64,000 nt of DNA. It comes from Branchiostoma floridae. Lineage: Eukaryota; Chordata; Leptocardii; Amphioxiformes; Branchiostomatidae. The stretch covers positions 18,765,401-18,829,400 of the forward strand of contig NC_049995.1 in assembly GCF_000003815.2 (NCBI RefSeq), in the 5' to 3' direction. Numbering within the stretch: position 1 is the stretch's first letter; the number at the start of each line of letters is the position of its first letter. A model generated the notes under the pieces. That model was not told where the DNA came from. It did not search any database and saw only the letters and a list, made by a program, of their open reading frames with translations. The position numbers and the translations under genes were made by a program. Below, in pieces: positions 23,193 to 34,321 of this stretch.

Positions 23193-24060
23193 TCAGTAAT
23201 TAGGAAATACAGTCACAGTTCTGTCCACCCGACTTGTCACAACCAGCTGTCCTTCCGGTCCCACAGCCAGGTATTCCGGCTCAAACCCTGTACTGTCGGT
23301 ACGGACATACTCGCCATGACGTGTGAAGATCTGAACCCTCTTATTCCTAGAGTCCGCCACGATGATATGCCCCAATCTGTTTGTACAGATGCCTCGAGGA
23401 CCATTCAACTGACCTTCACCACTTCCCAAACCTCCGAACTGGAACGGAAATTTGCCGGACTCGTCATACACGTACACAGAGTTACTGTTGTAGTCCGACA
23501 CAAGAATGTTCCCTTCCCCGTCCACAGTAATGTACCTTGGGCGTTTTATCTCACCAGCGAGTGAATACCGGACTGTCCGCACCAGGGAGCCGTCCGGACG
23601 GAACACAAGAACCTCACCTTGGTCTGCATCAGTTATCAGGACGTGGCTAGTGCGCACGTTCACTGCGATGCCGCGGAAATGATGGCTCTTCTTCAAGTCA
23701 AACCGCGCCATGGCGGTCCCGTTCGTGCTGTACTGTACAACATGATCAGCTGATCCACCTTCTCCCACAACCCACAGCGTGCCGTTACCGGCCATACAGA
23801 CATCACGTGGCTGTATCGTATTATCCCCTGTACCCGGTACAACTGTTGGGAAGTGGCGCAGGTAAACCCCCTCTGTGCTGTGGACTTGGACTCGCCTGTT
23901 GTTGTGGTCAGTCACGAATATATCGTTGCTAGGCGACACCACAACACCGCGAGGGTACCAGTACTCTCCAGGCTGTGTTTCTTCCCCACCAAAAGTGACC
24001 AAACCCTGTTCCTTGTCCCCAATAGAGCCAGATGGCGCTCCTTCTATCCCCGCTGCCTGT
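23193..24060 (-). repeat. second NHL propeller and linker of DTN-4 (in-frame duplication)
   Basis: This segment repeats the organisation of 24165 to about 25035: acidic linker with EQERQAAG, then LVTFGG, PRGVVVSPSND and six blades to FPNY and stop. The two propellers differ at many positions (for example RNHHLRGIAINM against KSHHFRGIAVNV), so it is not a fresh duplication; unequal crossing-over between paralogues is the likely origin. Confidence 0.8.
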
Positions 24061-27000
24061 CGCTCTTGCTCGGGTGCGTTTATACCGAAAACATCCTGTC
24101 TTCTATCGCTCCGACTGTCATACCTTTCCCTTGCATCTTTCTTAGCTTCGTCAGTCGAGTCATCTCCGGAAAATACAGTTACAGTGTGGCTTAAGCAATT
24201 GGACACAACCAGCTGCCCTTCCGGCCCCATAGCCAGGCATGCTGGCTCTGACCCAGTACTGACGGTACGGACAAACTCGCCAAGACGTGTGAAGATCTGA
24301 ACCCTCTTGTTACCAGAGTCCGCCACGATGATGTGACCCGAACTGTCTGTACAGATGCCAAAAGGACGCTTCAGCTGACCTTCACTACTTCTCATCCCTC
24401 CAAACTTGAATAGGAAATTCCCAGACTCGTCATACAAGTACACAAAGTCACTATTCCAGGCCGACACAAGGATGTTTCCGTCGTCGTCCACAGCGATGTA
24501 CTCCGGAAATCTCATCTCACCAGTCTGTGGATGGCGGACTCTTCGCTCCATGGAGCCGTCCGGACGGAACACCTGAACTGCACCTTGGTCTGCTTCAGTC
24601 ACGAGAATGCGTTTAGCGGACATGTTTATTGCAATTCCGCGAAGATGATGGTTTCTTCTAAGGTCAAACCGCGCCATGGCGGTCCCGTCCGTGCTGTACT
24701 GTACAACATGATCGGCTGACCAGCCTCGCCCTACTACCCACAGCGTGCCGTTAGCATCCATACAGACATCATGTGGCCGCATGTCCTTATCCTCGGTACC
24801 CGGTACAACTGTTGGGAAATGCCGGATGTAAACCCCCTTCGTGCTGTAAACTTGGACTCGACTGTTGCCGTAATCAGCCACAAATATGTCGTTGTTTGGT
24901 GATACCACAACGCCACGCGGGTACTGAAACTCTTCAGGAACTGATCCGGTCCGTCCAAAAGTGATCACACGCTGTTTTCGGGAGTCTCCAGAAGGACTGG
25001 ATTTCGCTCCGTCTGTCCCAAGTGTGTGTCGCTCCTGTTCGGATCCATCTCTTCGATCGCCCCCAATGTCAGAGTCTTGCCCTGCAGTTCCAGTATCTTC
25101 TTCCTCCACAATCCGTTCTTTTCCGAGCTTGCTTCCCATATCTCCCCCTGTAGTACCAACAGGACCCGCTAGGTGCGTCCTTGTAGCTGCATCTGCCTTT
25201 TCGACCTGTGCCGACCAGCCTCCAGGCGGCTTCTCTCCCCTGTACTCCTGTGGCCAGCCTCCAGGCGGTTTCTCTCCCCTGTACTCCTGTGGCCAGCCTC
25301 CAGGCGGCTTCTCTCCCCTGTACTCCTGTGGCCAGCCTCCAGGCGGCTTCTCTCCCCTGTACTCCTGTGGCCAGCCTCCAGGCGGCTTCTCTCCCCTGTA
25401 CCCCTGTGGCCAACCTCCAGGCGGCTTCTCTCCCCTGTACTCCGTCACGTGGGATGCAACCTGCTTGACGGCTTTCTCTGTGTATTCTTGAGCCTGCTGC
25501 AGTTTTTCTTCAAGAACTGCGATCGTCTCAAGAGCCTCCTTCAGCCTGTTCTCAGTGATGTCGAGCTTGGAGCGCAAAGTCATGACCGTGTTGGAATCCA
25601 CATCTGCCTTCTGACGGAGCGTGTTGGAATCCACCTCTGCCGTTTGACGGAGCGTGTTGGAATCCACCTCTGCCTTCTGACGGAGCGTGTTGGAATCCAC
25701 CTCTGCGTTCCTGAGGTTCTGGATGGCCTGCCTCATCTGGTGTTCTCTGAGCCGGTCCTTCTGCACCAGAGCCCGGACCAGGCTGTAGGAGAAGCCCTGG
25801 TACTCCAGACTCGCGGCTGCCTGCAGATGGAGCGGCAGAGCGGCAGAGAACAGGTTCAGGGCAGATAGGCGGGTCCAGCTCTGGGGTGCTCTCTGGTGTT
25901 TGGTCCGGGTACTGCATCCCACCTCGATGTCATCAACAGGCAGTTGTCTTTTGACATCTGGAACACATGAGTAAAAGATGCATCATATGACTTCTCACTG
26001 ATCAAATTGTAGTTGAGGTCATCATCTGTATCTATTTGTCAAGCTAGAAATTACAGTCACGATAGATTGTTTGGTAGATTGTTTGAATGTGCTGAAACGA
26101 AATTGACTGCTTATTTTTTCACAGGAGACATTCTATTATTATTCATTATCTAATCTCTGATTAGCGTCGAAAGTCTGCAACAGAAAAATTACCTTATATG
26201 AAGATAAATATACCAATTTAACACAATAAATATCAATATTCTTTTATGGACCTGGCTCTTTAATGGACAGATGAGTGCATATTAAGAGAAAAAAAGTCAA
26301 CTCACCGTAAAACAGGGGCTCCTGTTGGACTTTGATGGGAACATCAGCGTCGATCTGCAGTGACTTGACGCCCATGTAGACAAGTCTCGGGTCGGAGTGA
26401 TCTGCCATGTGCCTCAGCACCGCCGTGTTCTTCCGCGGTATGGAGAAGTGCACCAGGATGCTCTTGTGCTTCTTGTAACCTCTGAACTTGACCTGTGACC
26501 TCCTGGTGTTACAGGCGGATGCTATGTTCTGTCTGTGACGATCTACCGTCTCCTGGGTCATGCTGCTGTGGCCGTGCACCACTGTGTAGATGTTGGACGT
26601 TGGATCCGGAGATTCTGGAAACATCGATTCATGATTTTAGTAATACAGACGATCTCTTATTCATGGATGGAATGAAAACTATTATAGTCTTCACGTTGTT
26701 TTAAGTCAACGAGACGAAATATTTAGCAACAGGAACTCTAGACAATGACCGCAAGAATGCGGAAGAATTTAGGATATTTCATACATAGAGCAAACAATTC
26801 CACCCACCTTCTGCATTCGCACCTTCTTGGCTTGTTCCCGGTTGGGGTTCGGGGATTTCCGGCTGGTCTTCGGTGTTTTCCGGAACCTCTCGGTCAGGTG
26901 GCTGCAGTTCGGGATTTTCCGGAACCTCTCGGTCAGGCGGCTGCAGTTCGAGATTTTCCGGAACCTCTCGGTCAGGCTGCTGGGCTGGCCGAAGAACGTC

Positions 27001-27282
27001 CCGAATCAGGTCCTGTCGCCCCATTCTCTCCAGCAGCTCTTCCACGAAGTCCAAGTTCTCTTGGTCGATTTTTCCCAGTTCTTTCAGCTTGACGAAAACT
27101 TCAACGGGTCGTTTCAGTTTCTCAATTCTGGCTTTTGGAATTAAGTACATGCAGTACAACTTCACGTCTGCTGTTTCTTTCTTGGAGAGGGCATCTGATA
27201 TACGAATCAGAAGCTGCATGAAATCAAGATGGCGTCTGTCCTCATCTGTCATTCCTTCGAACTCTTGCTGAGGGGCCGCCAT
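23193..27282 (-). CDS. DTN-4: DED / TRADD-N-like / coiled-coil / double NHL protein (1182 aa)
   Basis: Reverse-strand gene with coding exons 27282-26808 (donor gtgggt), 26614-26306 and 25957-23193, phase 1 throughout. The DED belongs to a second subtype shared with DTN-9 (DEDRRH, SKKETADVKLYC, KLKELGKIDQENLDF) and keeps RQDL. Exon 2 is 309 bases and begins ESPDPTSNIYTVVHGHSSM, again like DTN-9. Exon 3 is the longest in the array: three full 11-residue units plus a terminal one, six EYRGEKPPGGWPQ-type units, an NHL propeller (about 24970-24170) and then, without an intron, a second linker and second propeller (about 24010-23196). The first propeller lacks the usual terminal YPSY/FPNY stop; it runs TVTVFSGDD into a copy of the linker (ERQAAGIEGAPSGS). 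The frame is open all the way. The start is fixed by the 3' splice site tgcag before gATGGC. Confidence 0.85.
25199..25446 (-). repeat. 39-bp coding minisatellite in DTN-4 exon 3
   Basis: Six EYRGEKPPGGWPQ-type units, almost identical in DNA sequence, one with GYRGEK and the last ending GGWSAQ. Confidence 0.9.
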
Positions 27283-27283
27283 C

Positions 27284-28227
27284 CTGCAAATGAAAGTCAG
27301 AATGATTTCTCTATGGAGTCATACGGTCCCATATTGACCACATGCAGAGTGGATTTAGACGGTGCAGCAATGTTTAAAACATAACGCAATAAAAAAATTG
27401 TACCTTGTAACTCACACGCATTTGATAACAATATAGACTAGTTAGATCGCCCTCATGGCGCCCCGCACAAAATCCAACCGCCCTGAACAGCTACAGCTTG
27501 GGTTTGAGTGGCATAGTCTATTAGACCATAACATCATGGCCTTGATCGATTTTTCTGCCTGTCGTTATTGACCATATTGTTTGCACTCATCAACAGAACA
27601 CCGTTCCTAGTATCGAGCACGTGACGTTTTTAACAAAGTTCCGTGACCTCGCGTAACCCGGAAGCTGGGCTGCTGAACTGCAGACTTTACCCCCGAACCT
27701 CCCGCGCAAACAGAGGGTCAGAGGGCACCTTAACGTGAGGTCAGTAACTCCGCAGCTGGAGTGTTTGGTTTACCCGATATTGATTACTAAGTCACGCGGA
27801 CGTGTCTGAGGGGCGTGGTCACGGGGCCTACTGATAACATTGTTCCAAAATGTAGTATTTATCCAGGTTTTTATCACCTCATTTACGATAAATACAAAAG
27901 TATATCAAATGCAGACGGCGATAATAACGATATAACCACCCAATGGCTTATCAGCCTAATCTGTGAAAAAAACAGCATTATACTTAAATGAAATGTTGTC
28001 TAGTTGTTGGTCATTTGACGTGACGATCACCAACGATAGATGGCTTTCAAAGGAAGAAGGGTCTACATGGTGACGTTCCTAATGGTCATATTTCCCTCAA
28101 GACAAACTATTACACATTTCCGTTAATAACAATGAAGGTCCATATATGGGTAGCAGACATTATTTCATTAATGGCCTCCTGCGAAGGAGCATTCCTCACC
28201 TGTAATGAATCAGGTGTGAAGAGTCAC
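27284..28227 (-). other. 5' intron of DTN-4
   Basis: Lies between the first-exon donor at 28228 and the 3' splice site at 27284-27285. It carries one regulatory module in reverse orientation. No exon candidates seen. Confidence 0.5.
27734..27820 (-). promoter_or_regulatory. regulatory module (DTN-4), reverse orientation
   Basis: GTCACGCGGACGTGT at about 27791-27805 followed by CTGAGGGGCGTGG is the reverse complement of the module core, inverted together with the gene. The CRE half is degenerate (TGAGGTCA). Confidence 0.55.
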
Positions 28228-28300
28228 CTGTGTGACGTAAGAACGGTAAGACGGACCTGAAGATGTAACCAGTGATTTTCTCAGATAGACTTCGTCAGCT
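28228..28300 (-). promoter_or_regulatory. non-coding first exon of DTN-4 (end at 28228)
   Basis: Read on the reverse strand: ggttacatcttcaggtccgt, cttaccgttcttacgtcac, ACAG|GTGAC, the family first-exon block with a donor at 28228|28227. The donor is a weaker GTGACT form. A second conserved ACAG|GTGAG follows 25 bases on. Confidence 0.5.
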
Positions 28301-28785
28301 ACTCCGGTGTTTCTCAGCTGTCTGCTGACTAAAATGACAATGAACACGGAAGGTAGGAAACACAATCGGTACCTGTTAGACTTTGATCATGGCCACGTCG
28401 AGAAGGCAGGTGCAGATCCGCACCTAGTGGATACTGCCAGTACTACAGGAATCAGCTGTTCAATAGAAGCCAGTTAACTGAGTTTCGCATGTGAATTCTT
28501 GCTCGTATCAATCTAGAAGTCTTTGCGGTATTGTCGGGTAAAACTTCACTGTGCAATCAGAAACCAGCGATGGTGATCAGAGTCCAATGAATAAAGAGTT
28601 CGCTACAAAACCACCCCATTTACTGTTACTTTAATTACTTGGCCGGAAATAGCTGATCTTGTAGTACAAGCGGTATCCGCTAGGTCCGTAGCTGCAGCCG
28701 CCATCTTGACATAAACTAGCGGCCGTGATCAAAGTCTAATGGGTAACTAGCTTGTTTCCAGCCTGCCACGTTTATTGGTTTATTT
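28300..28785. promoter_or_regulatory. divergent promoter region between DTN-4 and DTN-5 with inverted repeat
   Basis: The first exons of DTN-4 (reverse) and DTN-5 (forward) are about 600 bases apart head to head, so this stretch probably drives both. It holds an inverted repeat of about 80-base arms (28375-28456 and 28651-28740), both including the linker-like motif (CACCTAGTGGATACTGCC; CCGCTAGGTCCGTAGCTGC) and the GATCAAAGTCTAA block. Confidence 0.55.
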
Positions 28786-28789
28786 CAGT

Positions 28790-28872
28790 TAGGAGACATC
28801 TAGGAAAGTTCTTTCTTGAGGAATCATTCTGCCAATTTTTTAAGGAGTTCGTCTTACCGTTACGTCACACAG
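28790..28872 (+). promoter_or_regulatory. non-coding first exon of DTN-5 (end at 28872)
   Basis: Family block (aggagacatctagg, aggagttcgtcttaccgttacg) ending CACACAG|GTGAGT at 28872|28873. Left end is the start of conservation. Confidence 0.5.
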
Positions 28873-30251
28873 GTGAGTTTTGCCTGCTTCACTACAGGTG
28901 AGGAATATTCTTAACGTGTCTCTTCAGACAGGCAGCCATTTTGGTAAACAACTTTAATTTTTTTCACCTCAAGACTTCCACTGCCCTTCATGTAATAAAC
29001 CCGTGTATCAAAGGTAATCAAAGAAAGTTTAAAGATCCTTTATATTTTGTCCCCTTTATTTTGAAGGTACGTGTATGAAGCCAGCTGGTGAACCTGACAC
29101 AAAGAGACCACATAAATGTCTTCTAAGTTTCTTTTATTGAGTTGATGCCACTAGGTGGGAAGGATAAGTTTATGGTGCTCACATGTGCACTTGAAACATC
29201 TTTAGTTACTGTGAATAAGATAATGACCATGTAAGCGTCTCTTTGTGGCAAGGACCTATCAGTCCTATCAGTGTCCTGATCTCCGCCCCGCCCCTCGGCA
29301 CGTCCGCGTGACGTGTTAATGATTGATGGACAGAACAAACTCTCCGGAGTGGTCTGAGCTGACGTCACGGGGAGGGCTAAGCACTGTGAGATGTAAACAA
29401 TTACATCACGAGTACAAAGTAGGCTTAGCGTGAATTTAGTGGTGCTTACTTCACGGATGTTAATGATTAATGATTACAGAAACTTAAACTTAAACCCAAA
29501 TGTCGACGATGCTAAAATAACAACATGTATGGCTTCTACGTATGCAGACATAGATGGGTGGGCGTGTCAAACAGTAGTTTTACATCTGCAATTTAAATAG
29601 CATATTTTTTATGAACATATACATGTAAGTATGCTATGTGTGGCTTACACATAACAACGTTCTGATCTATAATCCCGCTCCTCGGCACGTCCGCGTGACG
29701 TGTTAATGATTGACGGACAGAACAAACTCTCAGGAGTGGTCTGAGCTGACGTCACGGGGAGGGCAAAGTACTCGGAGATTCACAAACAATTACAGTACAA
29801 GTTCCAACTGGGCTGGGTGGGGCTGAATGTTGCTCAGTCTCAAGATGTTAACGGTGGTAGTTTAATATGATTACAGTGAAATGTTTTCTTGTCAGATTAT
29901 CAGAAACAACACAGTATTAACTCAGTAAGCCGGAACAAGGTTTGAACTGCTCATGCGCACGACCAAGGGTGAAGGCCCCTGATTTGTAGTTCTTGTTTCT
30001 TCAGACACATGTCAAGACGTTTTTTCTTCATGTCTTGGGGCCTTCAACTTAGAGGGATTATCCACAATGCATCAATCAATGCATTACATTTCAAAATGCA
30101 GAAATTACTTTATTCTTTAATTTTCTACCCTGCATTAATTGCTATATGTATGTGGCTACCATCTTGTAGCTATATGTACGTCGTACCCTTTTAGACGTAC
30201 AACGTGTGCAGAGTAATATCAGCCCAGTGACATTCCATTGTCTGTTTTCAG
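28873..30251 (+). other. 5' intron of DTN-5
   Basis: From gtgagt to ttttcag. Bases after about 29060 match the start of the window (tctgacagaaagtgacc-type blocks). Two regulatory modules are noted separately. The last part (30010-30230) closely resembles 55730-55970 before DTN-8. Confidence 0.55.
29280..29756 (+). promoter_or_regulatory. two regulatory modules (DTN-5)
   Basis: Modules at about 29283-29367 and 29676-29754, each with the CACGTCCGCGTGACGTG core and a perfect TGACGTCA (29360-29367, 29747-29754). Confidence 0.55.
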
Positions 30252-30252
30252 G

Positions 30253-32633
30253 ATGGCAGGTCCGGTCCGAGAACGAGTCACAGCTGCCGACAGGCGCCAT
30301 TTTGATTTTATGGAAACTTTGCTCCGTATTTCCGATGAGCTGACAGAAGAGGAGACAAAAAACGTGAAGTTGTTCTGCCGACATCTGATCCCCAGAGGCC
30401 AGGCGGAACAACTCGATCGAGCGGTGGACGTTTTCAACAAGCTGATAGACCTGGACAAAATTGACCAGGAGAATCTTGACTTTCTCGAGGAGATCTTGGA
30501 AAGAATCGGTCGGCTTGATCTGATTCGGGACGTTCTGCGGCGGTTCCAGCCGCCTGACCGAGTGGTTCCGGAAAATCCCGAACTCCAGCCGCCTGACCGA
30601 GAGGATCCGGAAAATCCCGAACTCCAGCCGCCTCACCGAGAGATTCCGGAGAACCCCGAACTGCAGCCAGAAAACCCCGAACTGCGTCCGGAAAACCAAG
30701 ATCCCCAACGAAGTCAAAGTAATACCGAAGGAGCAAATGAAGAAGGTGAGTGTCAATCAACATGAAAAAATATTGCTACTGCCTCAAGCAAAAGTAAAAA
30801 AATATTAACACATTTCTGTCAATTCATGTTCCAATTGTCATAGACATATCAATATTTTATGTAAAATCAATTTTGAATTGACATTAACATAAAATTATGA
30901 TCATATCAATGATAAATGCTTGCAGGAAATGCTACGTCGAACATCTACGTGGTTGTGCACGGCCGAATACGCATGATCCAGGAAACTCTACATCATCTTA
31001 AAAACCGCCTGGCGACACTATCTAGCGCTAGAAGGTCACAGGTCAAGTTCAGAGGTTACAAGAAGCACAAGAGCATCCTGGTGCACTTCTCCATTCCGCG
31101 GGCGAACACGGCGGTGCTGAGGCACATGGCGGATCACTCCGACCCGAGACTTGTCTACATGGGCGTCAAGTCACTACAGATCGACGCTGAAGTTCCGATC
31201 AAAGTCCAACAGGGGGCGCCATTGTACGGTGAGTTGATTTTTTCAGTCTTTATATGTACTCTATGTGTCAGTTTTAGACTTTTGCAGGTCCATCAGAGGA
31301 ATGTGCATTTTAAAGTGAGTTTAAATTTCTCTCTTGAAGATGCACCATCAAAGACTACAGAGTGTTTTATTTTGAAAAATCAGCAGTCAATTTTATTCCA
31401 TTGCTTTCTGACCATCTCCCATATGACTGAAACTGTCAGTATCTATGTCAGATATCTGAATAAAGATATTTACTAAACTCCTACTAGCAGCTGTTGTACG
31501 AGATAATATATCAAACCATATGTTTCGTCATGACATTTATCGTTCACTTTTGTGTCCCAGATATCAAGAGGCAACTTCCTGTAGATGACATCGAGGTGGG
31601 ATGCAGTACCCGGACCAGACATCAGAGGGCGCCCCAGAGCTGGACCCGCCTGTCTGCCCTGAACCTGTTCTCGGACGCCCTGCCGCTCCATCTGCAGGCA
31701 GCCGCGAGTCTGGAGTACCAGGGCTTCTCCTACAGCCTGGTCCGGGCTCTGGTGCAGAAGGACCGGCTCAGAGAACACCAGATGAGGCAGGCCATCCAGA
31801 ACCTCAGGAACGCAGAGGTGGATTCCAACACGCTCCGTCAGAAGGCAGAGGTGGATTCCAACACGCTCCGTCAGAAGGCAGAGGTGGATTCTAACACGCT
31901 CCGTCAGAAGTCAGAGGTGGATTCTAACACGCTCCGTCAGAAGGCAGAGGTGGATTCCAACACGATCATGACTTTGCGCTCCAAGCTCAACATCACAGAG
32001 AACAGACTGAAGGAGGCTCTTGAGACAAATGAAATACTTGAAGAAAAGCTGCAGCAGGCTCAAGAGTACGCAGAGAAAGCTGCCAAGCAGGTGACATCCC
32101 ACGTGACGGAGTACAGGGGAGAGAAGCCGCCTGGAGGCAGGCCACAGGAGTACAGGGGAGAGAAGCCACCTGGAGGCGGGCCACAGGAGTACAGGGGAGA
32201 GAAGCCACCTGGAGGCTGGCAACAGGAGTACAGGGGAGAGAAGCCACCTGGAGGCTGGTCAGCACATGTCGAGAAGGCAGATTTACCTACACAGACACAA
32301 CTAGCGGATCCAGTTGGTACTACAGTGACACCTAGGGAGGAAGGTGACAAGCTTGGAGAAGATCCGACTGTAGAGGAAGAAGACAGAAAAACTCCAAGAC
32401 ATGACTTTGACAGTGAGAGCGATGAAAGAGAGTCTGTTCTTGGTACAGAGGCACCCGGGCAAGAGCGACACACAGCGGGGACAGAAGGAACGGCATCTGG
32501 CTCTACTGGGGACTTGGAACAGGGTGTGATCACTTTTGGTGGGAGGGGATCAGAACCTGGAAAATTTTCGAACCCACGTGGCGTTGTGGTGTCGCCTAGC
32601 AACGAAATATTTGTGACTGATTTATCTAACTGA
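30253..32633 (+). CDS. DTN-5: DED / TRADD-N-like / coiled-coil protein, NHL lost (622 aa)
   Basis: Coding exons 30253-30745, 30926-31228 and 31561-32633. DED is intact with RLDL as RxDL motif. The exon-1 tail has three 13-residue PPDRE/PPHREIPENPELQ units. Exon 3 has four full 11-residue coiled-coil units plus a terminal unit, four EYRGEKPPGG units and a complete linker, then only the first NHL blade up to FVTDLSN before TGA at 32631-32633. The stop is created at a deletion junction that joins blade 1 to blade 5 out of frame. The product would have death fold and oligomerisation parts without a propeller. It may be a pseudogene or a truncated, possibly dominant-acting paralogue; the sequence cannot decide. 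Confidence 0.75.
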
Positions 32634-32735
32634 CTGGTCCCGCAGGCATCTGCACAAACAGCTCGGGGCACATCCTCGTAGCGGACTCTGGGAACGAGAG
32701 GATTCAGATCTTCACACGTCTATCTTCCTACTTCT
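32634..32735 (+). pseudogene. out-of-frame NHL blade-5 remnant of DTN-5
   Basis: After the stop, ctgactggtcccgcaggc and following bases read ICTNSSGHILVADSGNERIQIFTR in another frame, the fifth blade of the family. At about 32720 (cacacgtc) it joins unrelated flank, so a second deletion removed the last blade and native stop. Blades 2-4, roughly 480 bases, are missing at the first junction. Confidence 0.8.
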
Positions 32736-33700
32736 ATCTGTTCCCATCTGTTTCGTCAGTCATCCTGAAGAAGACTTGAGGATTCGGTGATTCCCGAAAG
32801 CTCATTTTGCTTCGTTCAACTACATAGATCTATGCTTAAAGTACACTTTATGCGAAAGTCGAATCTTTTAATAGCAAACGTGTCTAAAAACCATGGTAAC
32901 TTTTGTGGTATGTCTGATTTGACAGATCAAAGCTTTATTAATTGATTATTGCTTCGTAAATAGCTTTGCAGACTCAAAGGTCTTGCATTGCCATGGATTC
33001 CCTTTTAAACATCGTACATTGGTATTAATCAATTGGCAACACTGTGATATTTAAAAAAGTTATCTTGTATATATTCTAATTTTGCGGAGACGGAATGAAG
33101 TTGAGAAGAATGACAGACTCGTCACAAACTCGAGTGTACCCTTCAGTTTGACCGATGATAACGACTATCCAACCAGCAGTGTACCGATGATGGGATACGA
33201 TGTGACATTTTTTTTTACCTGTAACATCACCATTTATCATCGGGTAAACAATTAGATACAACATAAAGGTCTCTGCACAATGCCTAAAGATCACACATTA
33301 ACACGTCTTTGCTATCAGCGGTTGAATTTCTGGGGAATTGAATTGAATTGGAAACTTTACGATGCTGTATTCATTTTTACACGAATACAAGCTGTGCTTT
33401 CTTTGCATAAAATGATCAAAGTTCTTTGTGGTCTTACTTATGATACTGAGAACCAACCATGATTTCGGTCCCTGTGTAACACCCGGCCAAAAGGCGTTGC
33501 CAAAGAAAAGCATTGATAGACATAAAATATCTCACAAGGACTTCTAGCGGTAAATGATGAAACTGAATGCTATCAAACTGAATGAACTGAATGTTCTGTA
33601 GAAATAAACAACGAGATTCTGCAATGTCATCGCGGACTGGGCTTCAAATAAGGACTAAAAAGGTTTTTTAAAGTAGGTATATATCAACTGCCTTATCTAA
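32736..33700 (+). repeat. 3' flank block type II (after DTN-5)
   Basis: Landmarks ctgttcccatctgtttcgtcagtcatcctgaagaagacttgagg, ctacatagatctatgc, tcttgcattgccatggattcc and ggttgaatttctggggaattg are shared with the flank after DTN-7 (46600-47690). The poly(A) context is altered to cgaatacaagc. No coding sequence. Confidence 0.6.
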
Positions 33701-34250
33701 ATCATGTTGGACCAAGGCGGCCTTGTCGTAACATGGTAAAGCATCCTTGTGACGACAAAGTTTAGCGAACAAATTGTCTGAATGTTGGATCATGTTATAG
33801 TTATAGTGCCGCCATTTAATCTCCAAGCAGATGTTGGAAAGAAATATTTGGGCCGCTAGTATATGTCGAGATGCAACTTCACACCAGCTGGTACCGCTGA
33901 TACTACAGGAATTTTACAAATCACATATCAAAGTGACGTCCAATCAGTATTAATGGAAACGCGCTAGCTTATTGCACCCGAACTATTTTAGTCACTAGCG
34001 GGTCAAACCTCGCTATGCAATCAGACTCCAGCGGTCGGGACCAAAGTCCAGCGGATACAGAGTTCGCTACAAATCTGCCACGTCCACTCGTATTTCAGTC
34101 AACAGACCGGCGACGCTGGTTCCTGTAGTACCGGTAGTACCCGCAAGGTGCAAAGCTGCACCTGCCATCCCAGTGACTGATCAAAGTCTAACGGGGACCG
34201 AGTTTGTTTCCCACTGCCACGTTTACTGCAATTTATTTCAGTCTCCATAC
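33701..34250 (+). other. upstream region of DTN-6 remnant
   Basis: Non-coding family upstream DNA. Gives an uninterrupted target site ccatttaatctccaagcagatgttgg (33812) matching the filled site of MITE A2. Antisense linker-like arm at about 34084-34140. Confidence 0.5.
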
Positions 34251-34321
34251 AGGAGACATCTGAGGAACTTTGTCTTTTATAATCAGACTAACACATGTAG
34301 TCTTACCGGTACGTGACACAG
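34250..34321 (+). promoter_or_regulatory. non-coding first exon of DTN-6 remnant (end at 34321)
   Basis: Shortened family block (aggagacatctgagg, aatcagactaacac, agtcttaccggtacgtg) with donor ACACAG|GTGAG at 34321|34322. Confidence 0.45.
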
